Shown here: in pieces, positions 1 to 5,318 of the stretch | Position numbering within the stretch: position 1 is the stretch's first letter | How the letters are laid out: each line of letters opens with the position of its first letter | DNA from: Clostridiales bacterium | Lineage (GTDB): Bacteria > Bacillota > Clostridia > Oscillospirales > Acutalibacteraceae | Assembly: GCA_022791355.1 (NCBI GenBank) | Contig: JAAVYX010000262.1 | Coordinates: 1-5,877 of the forward strand | Reading direction: 5' to 3' | DNA: 5,877 nt | The notes under the pieces: generated by a model | What the model was told of the DNA's origin: nothing | Database searches by the model: none | What the model saw: the letters and a program-made list of their open reading frames with translations, nothing else | Position numbers and translations under genes: made by a program

Positions 1-351
1 CTAGTTCCCCGACGGCCCTCATTTGGGCCGCCGCTGGGCGTATTATCCCTTGGCGGTAGATGGTAGGAAAGCGGCGTAAACAAGGCTGTCAATTGCCGGC
101 TGCGCCGTATGATTGGGGCTTGGACGGCGTTTCCTGTTACAAGGGTCTGAAGGATGGCCTTTGGCGCGGCGGCCTGGCGGACATTATGGACCTTGCAGTG
201 GGTGGCGTTCGCCGCAAAACCGTATCTGGCGGATGAGCCGGAAACCGGCAAAATTATGCGCAGCCATGCCAAAAACATAAAAATTTTATATTCTGTACAA
301 AGCTTTGCCCATGTTTTCGTACAAATTTTCATAAGCGTTCCCTTTTAAGCG
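1..351. other. Intergenic region without a supportable gene
   Basis: All frames here are broken by stops or lack a ribosome binding site. A 64-codon open frame starting at 154 has only an AAGG abutting its ATG and encodes nothing recognisable. The left part is GC-rich with small hairpins: 13-18 with 25-30 (CGGCCC/GGGCCG, 6-nt loop) and 237-241 with 245-249 (GCCGG/CCGGC). Neither is followed by a T-run on either strand, so neither is a convincing terminator. From about 250 the DNA turns AT-rich, as expected for the promoter approach of the gene at 563. The heptamer GTACAAA occurs twice (294-300 and 319-325), 25 bp apart, and could be a regulator site, but this is only a guess. Confidence 0.5.
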
Positions 352-380
352 TTGCGCTTTATGAACAAAATGTGTATAAT
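352..380 (+). promoter_or_regulatory. Probable sigma-A type promoter for the ECF S-component gene
   Basis: A perfect -10 hexamer TATAAT lies at 375-380, preceded by TGTG (371-374), similar to the TRTG element of Gram-positive promoters but one base closer than usual. A weak -35 (TTGCGC, 352-357) sits 17 bp upstream, the ideal spacing. Transcription would start near 387, giving a leader of about 175 nt before the ATG at 563. The surrounding AT-rich stretch supports the call. The -35 matches the consensus in only three positions. Confidence 0.65.
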
Positions 381-386
381 AAGGAA

Positions 387-548
387 GCAGGGACGCATGT
401 AGCGGCCTGCATATATTTTGAGCTGTATCGTACATAAAACGGCCGGCCGTATCGTCTTTTCCCATTCTGCCGACGGACCTATATAGGCCGACAGGCGGAG
501 TTTCAGCAAAAGACGTCAAGGCGCGCGCCGCAAAAAGCGAACAGCATC
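387..548 (+). promoter_or_regulatory. Palindrome-rich 5' leader, candidate structured control region
   Basis: The predicted untranslated leader is long (about 175 nt) and contains several self-complementary segments. A hairpin is formed by 387-391/406-410 (GCAGG/CCTGC), with an inner 394-396/402-404 (CGC/GCG). Perfect palindromes follow at 439-450 (ACGGCCGGCCGT), 478-487 (CCTATATAGG) and 520-529 (GGCGCGCGCC). ECF S-component genes are often controlled by vitamin-sensing riboswitches, so a leader like this is suspicious. I compared it by eye with the conserved cores of the TPP, FMN, cobalamin, THF, preQ1 and ZTP classes and recognised none. There is no clear intrinsic terminator in the leader; occlusion of the AGGAGG at 549-554 is the more plausible control mode if there is one. 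Confidence 0.3.
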
Positions 549-554
549 AGGAGG
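549..554 (+). promoter_or_regulatory. Ribosome binding site that fixes the start of the ECF gene
   Basis: A full AGGAGG lies 8 nt before the ATG at 563. An in-frame TTG at 557 would lie only 2 nt after it, too close to be used, so the ATG at 563 is the start. Confidence 0.85.
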
Positions 555-562
555 AATTGTAT

Positions 563-1216
563 ATGGAAACCATCGCAAACGCCCGCAGAAGGAAGACCCT
601 TTGGCTGACCCGTACGGCTATCTTCGCCGCTATCGTAATTGTCGTACAGCTGGTCGGCGGGGCCGTAAAGATCGGTCCGGTAAGCTTCAGCCTAGTTCTG
701 GTGCCCATCGTCGTGGGCGGCATGATTACCGGCCCGGCATCCGGAGCCGTACTGGGGCTTGTGTTCGGGATCATAACCCTGATCAACGGCTTGACCGGCG
801 CGGATCCCTTCACCTCCATCCTGCTTCATTCGGGACTGAAGGGGGCCGTTATCACCCCGCTGATCTGTTTGGTTAAGGCCACGGCCGCCGGATATGTTTC
901 GGGGCTGATCTATAAGCTCTTCAAAAATGGGGCCGATCATAAGCCGGATACCCGCAATCGAGAGGGTTTAAAAATCACCGGCACCTTTGCGGCTGCGGCC
1001 GCCGCGCCCATCGTCAACACAGGGTTGTTCATCCTGGGCGCTCTGACCCTGTCGGACGTGCTGGCCGCCAACTTTGTCGCCGAGGGGACAACCGTCATCT
1101 ATTTCCTGGTTATCGGCTGCGCGGGTATCAATTTTATTGTGGAGTTTTTCGTAAATCTGGTCTTGGCCCCCGGCATCTATCAGGTGGTCAGAGCCATATC
1201 CAAGGGCAGGGTATAG
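563..1216 (+). CDS. ECF transporter S component (substrate-binding membrane subunit)
   Basis: This 217-aa, very hydrophobic protein has the size and layout of the S component of energy-coupling factor vitamin transporters (ECF_trnsprt-type). About six membrane segments can be drawn: residues 15-32, 42-58, 60-76, 93-118, 141-162 and 178-205. A short basic N-terminus (ARRRK) precedes segment 1. That segment contains A19-xxx-A23, resembling the AxxxA motif through which S components dock on EcfT. The glycine-rich GPVSFSLVLVP and GPASGAVLG stretches (39-65) and the loop at 72-92 are typical of the family. A hydrophilic, charged loop (121-137) separates segments 4 and 5. No EcfA or EcfT gene lies beside it, so it probably works with a shared module encoded elsewhere (group II arrangement). 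The substrate is unknown: a vitamin or precursor is likely, but I see no signature that separates the known specificities. It is monocistronic, with its own promoter and terminator. Confidence 0.85.
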   Translation: METIANARRRKTLWLTRTAIFAAIVIVVQLVGGAVKIGPVSFSLVLVPIVVGGMITGPASGAVLGLVFGIITLINGLTGADPFTSILLHSGLKGAVITPLICLVKATAAGYVSGLIYKLFKNGADHKPDTRNREGLKITGTFAAAAAAPIVNTGLFILGALTLSDVLAANFVAEGTTVIYFLVIGCAGINFIVEFFVNLVLAPGIYQVVRAISKGRV

Positions 1217-1276
1217 GTCGTAACCGAAAGCCGTGACGGCAAAAGCCGCGGCCTATCGGGCCGGCCCTGAAAAAGC

Positions 1277-1320
1277 AAGCCGGACAGCGCGCGTATCTAT
1301 GCGCGTTGTCCGGCTTTTTA
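1277..1320 (+). terminator. Strong intrinsic terminator of the ECF gene
   Basis: A 16-bp stem pairs 1277-1292 with 1301-1316 without mismatch except one G-T pair, closes an 8-nt loop (1293-1300) and runs into a T5 tract at 1315-1319. It lies 60 nt after the stop codon at 1216. Confidence 0.92.
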
Positions 1321-1422
1321 ATGCGCTATTTCTCTGCGCCGCCCTTAGCCGGCGGAGCTTTCCGTCTATGTATTCGGACAGGGAAAAGGAATTTTAGGGA
1401 AATGCCGCACAAAAAAGTTTTC

Positions 1423-1477
1423 GCCCGCCTTTTTTATAGATTGCCTACAGCAATCTATAAAAAAGGGTCATGCGGGC
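1423..1477. repeat. Perfect 17-bp hairpin with outer GC clamp
   Basis: Arms 1428-1444 and 1450-1466 are perfect reverse complements around the 5-nt loop CTACA. Each arm carries an A6/T6 run at its base. Outside it GCCCGC (1423-1428) can also pair with GCGGGC (1472-1477), at the cost of the CC/GG closing pairs and a small bulge. There is no gene directly upstream on either strand needing a terminator, so this looks more like a palindromic intergenic repeat or a transposon end than a gene terminator. Whether it recurs in the genome cannot be seen here. Confidence 0.6.
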
Positions 1478-1640
1478 CGTCCTATCTGGGCCTTTCGATT
1501 GAATGCGCCTACCCGCAGAAGCGGGCGGATGCGCAAAAACAGGTGCTGCACACTTGTTTTTAAAAAGCGGTGGGGTTTGGGACAACGCTCCAATCGTGTC
1601 CCGCGGGACGCCAAATCTTTAGAAATGTAAGACGCTGGCA

Positions 1641-1670
1641 GCCAAAATCTTTCGCATGAAAGATTTTGGC
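1641..1670. repeat. Perfect 13-bp hairpin with GCAT loop
   Basis: GCCAAAATCTTTC (1641-1653) and its exact reverse complement (1658-1670) flank a GCAT tetraloop. No T-run follows on either strand, so a terminator role is unlikely. It is the second long perfect palindrome in this gene-free spacer, unrelated in sequence to the one at 1428-1466. Confidence 0.6.
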
Positions 1671-1756
1671 ATAACCCACGCCGGGTACCCAGGCGCGCCG
1701 GAGGGACACTGGGTTTTGCGCAGCTTGCTATTTGCCCGCTGGCTTTTGGACAATCG

Positions 1757-1789
1757 AAAAAGGACGGATGCTTTCGGCGTCCGTCCTTT
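1757..1789 (-). terminator. Intrinsic terminator of the 348-aa oxidoreductase gene
   Basis: Read on the minus strand, a 13-bp stem (1789-1777 with 1771-1759, one G-T pair) closes a 5-nt loop and is followed by T5 (complement of 1757-1761). It begins 9 nt after the oxidoreductase stop codon. The plus strand has only TTT after the stem, so the terminator acts mainly leftwards. Confidence 0.88.
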
Positions 1790-1797
1790 GCTTATCC

Positions 1798-2844
1798 TCA
1801 GATACGTACCTTTACAGAGTGGCGGCTTTCGGCCGACTGAAAGGCGGCTTCAATGACCTTCATCACCCGGCGAAGCTCCTCGTGGGTAATGAGCTGCTTT
1901 TCCTTGCCCTGGATGACGGCGGCGACGTTCCGGTAGAAATCGACCCAGTCCCCCTCGATTTTAGGCAGGGGAAGCTCGCTTAAGGTCTCCTTGGGACGGG
2001 GGGCCATGGTCCGGGTGGGACCGGCCTTGGTCTGCACCACCTCGGGCTCCCATTCCATAGCGTCCTGAGAGGCGTGGATGACGCAGCCGCTGCATTCCCA
2101 ATCCTTTAACAGCAGAGAGCCCTCCATACCGTTGACGTACCAGCGGGGTTTAGGACTCAGGCAATAGGTTCCCACCTCGATCTGGGCGTTGAGGCCGCTT
2201 TCAAATTCCAGATTGAGCTTGAAATAGTCGTCCACCTCGGGAGTGCGGACCGAATCCATATGACACCAAACGTCCACCACCGGCTCCTTGACCATATACA
2301 GGATTTGGTCGATGAGATGCACGCCCCAGTCGAAGAGCATGCCGCCGCCGGCCACCTTGTAGGCCCGCCAGCCGTGCATAACGCCGCCGGCCCCGTGGAC
2401 GCAGTTTTCGATGGTGTAGGGCTTGCCTACCATCCCGTCCTCAATAGCCTTTTTGACCACCAGAAAATCCGTATCCCAACGGCGGTTTTGATGGACGGTG
2501 AAGAGCTTGCCGCAGCGGTTGGCCGCGGCGATCATCTCCTCCAGCTCGGCCGCGTTCATGGCCACCGGCTTTTCGCAGACTACATGGTAACCGGCCTCCA
2601 GGGCCGCCACGGTCATGTCCCGATGGAAGTTGTTGGGGGTGGCTACTAAGACCAGCTCGAAGAGATGGGAGTTCAAAAAGTCCTCCAGAGCAGAAAAGCC
2701 CTTGAGACCCTTTTCCTCGCCGGCCTTGACCCGTTCGGGATCAATGTCGTAAACGGCCACGGCCTCCATGCAGCCGGTGCGGGAATAATTGCTGTGATGA
2801 TAGCCGGCCATGCCGCCATAGCCGATAATGCCTACTTTAATCAT
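1798..2844 (-). CDS. Gfo/Idh/MocA family NAD(P)-dependent sugar oxidoreductase
   Basis: A complete 348-aa protein of normal family length. The N-terminal Rossmann fold opens with VGIIGYGGMAGYHH (4-17), and the dinucleotide-acid strand ends in VYDID (31-35). ATPNNFH (68-74) and the family hallmark CEKPVAMN (90-97) follow, with K92 the expected catalytic lysine. VHQNRRWDTDF (117-127) resembles the subgroup that includes scyllo-inositol dehydrogenases such as IolW. The C-terminal domain has GGGMLFDWGVHLID (167-180), with D172 and H176 the usual catalytic and substrate-binding acid and histidine. It should reversibly oxidise a sugar or cyclitol hydroxyl with NAD(P)+ in the cytoplasm; the substrate is not readable. 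I chose the ATG at 2844 because GGAG (complement of 2853-2856) lies 8 nt upstream. A TTG eight codons earlier lacks such a site. It is last in the minus-strand sugar cluster, but a 475-bp gap with a MITE-like insertion separates it from the next gene, so it may be transcribed on its own. Confidence 0.93.
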   Translation of the reverse strand: MIKVGIIGYGGMAGYHHSNYSRTGCMEAVAVYDIDPERVKAGEEKGLKGFSALEDFLNSHLFELVLVATPNNFHRDMTVAALEAGYHVVCEKPVAMNAAELEEMIAAANRCGKLFTVHQNRRWDTDFLVVKKAIEDGMVGKPYTIENCVHGAGGVMHGWRAYKVAGGGMLFDWGVHLIDQILYMVKEPVVDVWCHMDSVRTPEVDDYFKLNLEFESGLNAQIEVGTYCLSPKPRWYVNGMEGSLLLKDWECSGCVIHASQDAMEWEPEVVQTKAGPTRTMAPRPKETLSELPLPKIEGDWVDFYRNVAAVIQGKEKQLITHEELRRVMKVIEAAFQSAESRHSVKVRI

Positions 2845-2892
2845 GTCAGTCACTCCAGTGCATAACAATTGAAATGGAAACGGTAGTAAAGC

Positions 2893-3059
2893 CTAGAGTC
2901 TGTTTTAAAACGTTAAAACGATGTATATTTTGCCTAGAAAAGGTGATGGAGGCGTCAAAAATACTCGAAATGCGAAGGCATTTCTTGCGTTTTTTTCCTT
3001 TCCATCCCTCTTTTCTGAATAAAATCCCATCATTTCTTTGGTTTTAAAACAGACTCTAG
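2893..3059. mobile_element. MITE-like element with perfect 19-bp inverted ends
   Basis: CTAGAGTCTGTTTTAAAAC at 2893-2911 is repeated exactly, inverted, at 3041-3059. If the terminal repeat proper begins at GAGTCTG, the element is flanked by TA on both sides; if at AGTCTG, by CTAG. Either fits TA- or YTAR-targeting transposases such as IS5-family or Tc1/mariner-like (IS630) enzymes. The 167-bp interior is AT-rich relative to its surroundings and encodes no transposase, so it would be a non-autonomous element moved in trans. It contains a small hairpin (2967-2973/2978-2984, loop GAAG) followed by a T-rich run. It sits 48 bp upstream of the oxidoreductase start codon, in the region where that gene's promoter would be expected. 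The family assignment is inference from the ends only. Confidence 0.75.
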
Positions 3060-3084
3060 CGCAGTTCCCAGAAATCATAAAAAA

Positions 3085-3188
3085 GGGAAACAAGGGCAGG
3101 AATTGCAGGACAAGGCGGAGGCCGCAGCCGCTCGGCCGAGCGGCTAACTGTCGCCCGCAGGGGGCGGCAACCCAAGCCTGTGTTTCCT
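3085..3188. repeat. Inverted-repeat unit, candidate structured RNA or small palindromic element
   Basis: The ends are an imperfect inverted repeat. GGAAACA (3086-3092) pairs with TGTTTCC (3181-3187), GGC (3095-3097) with GCC (3176-3178), and TTGC (3103-3106) with GCAA (3167-3170), with internal loops between. Inside are two strong hairpins. The first is a perfect 20-nt palindrome at 3126-3145. The second is an 8-bp stem at 3149-3156/3162-3169 (one T-G pair, loop GCAGG), which competes for the last bases of the outer stem. The layout is that of a three-way junction. It could be a non-coding RNA domain or a second small mobile palindrome beside the MITE. No matching known RNA family comes to mind, and the coding strand is undecided. 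Confidence 0.4.
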
Positions 3189-3231
3189 GAATCGCTGCTC
3201 TTTTCTGGGCATTTTGGGAGACCGCTCCAAT

Positions 3232-3245
3232 GTATACAAGTATAC
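3232..3245. promoter_or_regulatory. Paired GTATAC palindromes, possible operator
   Basis: Two GTATAC hexamers (3232-3237 and 3240-3245) are separated by AA. Together they form an imperfect dyad resembling GntR-type operators in style. It directly abuts the plus-strand terminator stem, an odd place for an operator, so the role is uncertain. Confidence 0.2.
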
Positions 3246-3285
3246 GGGCCGCCGCTGCAAAAGTCAACGGCGGCCCGGCTTTTTT
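3245..3285 (+). terminator. Plus-strand intrinsic terminator with no obvious gene
   Basis: A 10-bp GC-only stem (3245-3254 with 3268-3277) encloses a 13-nt loop and is followed by GCTTTTTT, ending at 3285. On the minus strand the stem is followed by GTATACTTG with no T-run, so it points rightwards. It lies 34 bp beyond the stop of the minus-strand TIM-barrel gene. It may stop plus-strand read-through into that gene, end a small RNA from the 3060-3230 region, or act weakly in both directions. Confidence 0.75.
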
Positions 3286-3319
3286 GTATCAGAAGATGAT
3301 TTTTCCCATACCGGGAACT

Positions 3320-4282
3320 TTACGCCCACCACATGGCGCCGGGCGTCTCCTCGATGATGACTCCCTTGAGGAAGTTGACAGCCTTTTCCAGACCCTCTCT
3401 GGGAGACATAAGCCCGTCCTCATGCTCGATGCTTACCGCGTCGTCGTAGCCGACGGTGCGCAGCATGCTGATGATGTCCTTCCACATTTTGGCGTCGTTG
3501 CCGTAACCCACGGTGCGGAAGCTCCAGCTCCGTTCCAGGATCTTATCGTAGGTCTTGGTGTCCAGCACGCCGTTTTTGGCGCAGTTGTCCGGGTCGATGC
3601 GGGTATCCTTGGCGTGGAAGTGATAGACCGCGTCGCCTAAATACCGGATGGCCTCCACCGGGTCGATGCCCTGCCAAATCAAATGGCTGGGGTCCACGTT
3701 GGCGCCCAAAACGTCGCCCACGGCGGCCCGGAGCTTTAAGCAGGTCTCGGGGTTGTATACGCAGAAGCCGGGGTGCATCTCAAAGGCGATTTTTTTAACG
3801 CCGTGCTTTTTGGCCTCCTCGGCGGTCTTTCCCCAGTAGTCGATCAGAATCTCCCACTGATAGTCCAGGATTTTCAGAAAATCGTCCGGCCAGGGGCAGG
3901 TCACCCAGTTGGGATACTTGGAGCCGGCGCTGTCGCCGGGGCAGCCCGAGAAGCCGATCATCTTTTCGACCTCCAGCTCCTCGGCCAGCTGCATGGCCTC
4001 CATGAAATCCTTGTGATCGGCCGCCGCGCAGTCCTTGTCGGGATGGACCGGGTTGCCGTGGCAGCTGATGGCGCAGATGCCCATATTGTTATCCTTGAAA
4101 AGCTGCTTGATCTCTTTGATTTTGTCGGGATGGCCCAAAAGCTCGGCCGGGTTGAAGTGAGACTTGCCGGGACAGCCGCCCGCTCCCATCTCCATGGTCT
4201 GCACGCCTAAGGAGGTAAGGTACGGAACCGCTTCCTTTAAGGGCATAAAGCCCAGAACCGGATTGAATACGCCCAGTTTCAT
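3320..4282 (-). CDS. Sugar phosphate isomerase/epimerase-type TIM-barrel protein (320 aa)
   Basis: A complete member of the xylose-isomerase-like TIM-barrel (AP endonuclease 2) superfamily, 320 aa, slightly longer than IolI-type enzymes. The metal-binding tetrad expected from IolI-like structures is visible on successive strands: E168 in IAFEMHP, D197 in ANVDPSHLIWQG (194-205), H223 in HFHAKDT (221-227) and E286 in SIEHED (284-289). The N-terminus (MKLGVFNPV) is the first barrel strand; CHGNPVHPD (74-82) is a typical active-site loop. Members isomerise, epimerise or dehydrate keto-sugars and inositols; some carry out beta-elimination of 3-keto-glycosides. The ATG at 4282 has GGTGA 6 nt upstream, a weak site. 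It lies 280 bp downstream of the 246-aa paralogue and 475 bp upstream of the oxidoreductase. The two TIM barrels are very different in sequence and length, so they are probably distinct steps rather than a recent duplication. The reaction is unknown. Confidence 0.9.
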   Translation of the reverse strand: MKLGVFNPVLGFMPLKEAVPYLTSLGVQTMEMGAGGCPGKSHFNPAELLGHPDKIKEIKQLFKDNNMGICAISCHGNPVHPDKDCAAADHKDFMEAMQLAEELEVEKMIGFSGCPGDSAGSKYPNWVTCPWPDDFLKILDYQWEILIDYWGKTAEEAKKHGVKKIAFEMHPGFCVYNPETCLKLRAAVGDVLGANVDPSHLIWQGIDPVEAIRYLGDAVYHFHAKDTRIDPDNCAKNGVLDTKTYDKILERSWSFRTVGYGNDAKMWKDIISMLRTVGYDDAVSIEHEDGLMSPREGLEKAVNFLKGVIIEETPGAMWWA

Positions 4283-4390
4283 AACGCATCACCATTTCTC
4301 CGCGCGCAATTTGTCTGTGGAAGCGCCCCGCCGCGCGGCGCGGGGCTTCTAAGAGGCGGCGCAGCCCGTCGGAAGCTTGGACGGAAGCCA

Positions 4391-4456
4391 CCGGCGTCCA
4401 CTAGGACGCGAGCCGGCGTCCACTAGGACGCGAGCCGGCGGCCGTCGGAACGCGAG
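4391..4456. repeat. Three tandem 22-bp hairpin-forming repeats
   Basis: Copies 1 (4391-4412) and 2 (4413-4434) are identical. Copy 3 (4435-4456) keeps both ends (CCGGCG and ACGCGAG) but differs in the middle. Each perfect copy contains GCGTCC-ACTA-GGACGC, a 6-bp hairpin with an ACTA loop; copy 3 has lost the pairing. The copies abut with no spacers, so this is not a CRISPR. It may be a slippage-generated tandem repeat, a protein-binding array, or a set of RNA hairpins in the transcript. Confidence 0.85.
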
Positions 4457-4493
4457 GGCTTCCGCAAGGCCGCGGGGACTGCCGTCGGAATCC

Positions 4494-4532
4494 GCTGGAT
4501 TACGACGGTTTACGCTGGGTTTACCAGCTTAC
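4494..4532. repeat. Degenerate ~10-bp periodic repeat
   Basis: GCTGGATTAC, GACGGTTTAC, GCTGGGTTTAC and CAGCTTAC follow one another, each ending in TTAC at 8-11 bp intervals. The third and fourth also form a hairpin (GCTGG/CCAGC, 4514-4518/4524-4528). The spacing is close to a helical turn. Four short degenerate copies could be chance. Confidence 0.35.
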
Positions 4533-4562
4533 ACCGATTAGCCGGACGCGCCGCCGGAAGCT

Positions 4563-5303
4563 TTAGAGAATCGCCTTTAAATAACCGGCGTTTACCGCCG
4601 CGCTGATGAGACTGTCCACCGGATAGGCTTCCTGCTCGACGATGAACTTGTCGGTTCCGAAGGAGCGGGCGGTCTCGACCACCGCCTTCATGTCGATGAC
4701 CCCGTCGGGCAGGTCCACGCTGTTTTTCTCCCCGTCGATCTGCTTGAGATGGACGAGAGCGCAGCGGCCGCCGTGCTTTTGGATGTAGGGGATACAGGCG
4801 CAGCCGGCGTGCTCGGCCCAGAAAACGTCCAGCTCCATCTTGACGGTTTCGGGATCGGTCTGGGCCATGAGCATATCCAGCAGATAGGATCCCTCCACCG
4901 TCTCAAACTCATGGCCGTGGTTGTGATAGCCGGTCTTGATACCGTAGGAGGACGCCTGTTCCCCCACATGATTCAAAACCTCGGCAACCTTCTTTACGTC
5001 CTCGGCGGTTTTCAGCTCGTACCAGGGCAGGATCATGTAAGGCGCGCCGATGGCGGCGTGATACTCCAGCTGGGCCTTCAGCTTTTCATCGTCCGAAAGC
5101 TGGTCGAAGCCGGTGTGGGTGGCGTAGGCGGCCAGGCCCAGCCGGTCCAGATGCCCCTTGAGGGCGGCGGCGTCCAGACCGCCGAAGCCGGCGAACTCCA
5201 CCGCCGCATAGCCCATGCCGGCCACCTTTTCCAGGGTTCCCACAAAGTCCTGCTCGGCATGGTCGCGGACCGAATACAGCTGTAGGGCGAATGATTTGCT
5301 CAT
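4563..5303 (-). CDS. Sugar phosphate isomerase/epimerase-type TIM-barrel protein (246 aa)
   Basis: A complete, short member of the same xylose-isomerase-like TIM-barrel superfamily. The N-terminal strand FALQLYSVRDH (5-15) is the common family opening. GYHNHGHEFE (125-134) is a strong subgroup motif, followed by MELDVFWAEHAG (156-167; D159 a probable metal ligand), LVHLKQID (183-190; H185 probable ligand) and FIVEQEAY (220-227; E223 probable ligand). DLPDGVID (197-204) fits the substrate-side loop seen in relatives. It should act on a keto-sugar or related compound with a divalent metal. The ATG at 5303 is preceded by AAGGAG (complement of 5315-5320) at a rather long 11-nt spacing, and this site overlaps the stop codon of the upstream oxidoreductase gene. 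The 15-nt gap implies one transcript and probably coupled translation, tying this enzyme to the oxidoreductase as consecutive steps. The exact reaction is unknown. Confidence 0.92.
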   Translation of the reverse strand: MSKSFALQLYSVRDHAEQDFVGTLEKVAGMGYAAVEFAGFGGLDAAALKGHLDRLGLAAYATHTGFDQLSDDEKLKAQLEYHAAIGAPYMILPWYELKTAEDVKKVAEVLNHVGEQASSYGIKTGYHNHGHEFETVEGSYLLDMLMAQTDPETVKMELDVFWAEHAGCACIPYIQKHGGRCALVHLKQIDGEKNSVDLPDGVIDMKAVVETARSFGTDKFIVEQEAYPVDSLISAAVNAGYLKAIL

Positions 5304-5318
5304 ATGTATGTCAGCTCC

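Larger units (their letters stand above)
1321..1756. other. Non-coding spacer rich in hairpins
   Basis: This 436-bp stretch lies between two facing terminators, so it should be little transcribed by the flanking genes. I find no supportable gene. An 85-codon open frame at 1306-1563 begins inside the ECF terminator and runs straight through a perfect hairpin, and it has no ribosome binding site. The region holds several inverted repeats, given separately for the largest. Smaller ones are 1504-1535 (TGCGC and CCCGC arms closing on an AGAA loop) and 1579-1602 (GGGACA/TGTCCC with an inner CG/CG around CTCCAAT). Such a density suggests a dumping ground for palindromic repeats or a decayed mobile sequence. 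Confidence 0.5.
4283..4562. other. GC-rich spacer between the two TIM-barrel genes
   Basis: Neither strand holds a supportable gene in these 280 bp. The content is repeats: a triplicated 22-bp unit (4391-4456), the nonamer CCGTCGGAA at 4366, 4442 and 4482, and a roughly 10-bp periodic stretch (4494-4532). A GC-rich hairpin lies at 4325-4331/4340-4346, with outer GAA/TTC pairs. On the minus strand it has no T-run, so it is not a typical terminator. I see no convincing minus-strand promoter for the 320-aa gene, so read-through from the upstream genes is likely. The spacer may carry RNA structure or processing sites that uncouple expression. Confidence 0.5.

Noticed and set aside
154..348. 64-codon plus-strand open frame near the left edge
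   Set aside because: No ribosome binding site at usable spacing, unnatural composition that changes half way from GC-rich to AT-rich, and overlap with the promoter approach of the ECF gene.
1306..1563. 85-codon plus-strand open frame
   Set aside because: It starts inside the ECF terminator, reads through a perfect hairpin at 1428-1466, and has no ribosome binding site.
2845..2868. Eight-codon upstream extension of the 348-aa oxidoreductase from a TTG
   Set aside because: The GGAG at 2853-2856 serves the ATG at 2844, and the Rossmann fold starts naturally right after that ATG.
2862..2890. Minus-strand promoter-like pair (TTTACT, 17 bp, TGTTAT) before the 348-aa oxidoreductase
   Set aside because: Both boxes match only 4 of 6 positions, and the start site would fall inside the ribosome binding site, leaving almost no leader.
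2905..3267. 120-codon minus-strand open frame across the spacer
   Set aside because: It runs through the MITE-like element and the hairpin unit; it has no recognisable domain and its composition follows the repeats.
3773..4210. Long plus-strand open frames opposite the enzyme genes (also 2260-2649, 4749-5285, 5304-5699)
   Set aside because: They are antisense shadows of well-supported minus-strand genes with clear family motifs; GC-rich codons suppress stops on the opposite strand.
4320..4349. Terminator between the two TIM-barrel genes
   Set aside because: The GC-rich stem has a bulge and is not followed by a T-run on the minus strand.
4391..4456. CRISPR array
   Set aside because: The repeats are directly abutting with no spacers, only three copies, and no cas genes are in view.
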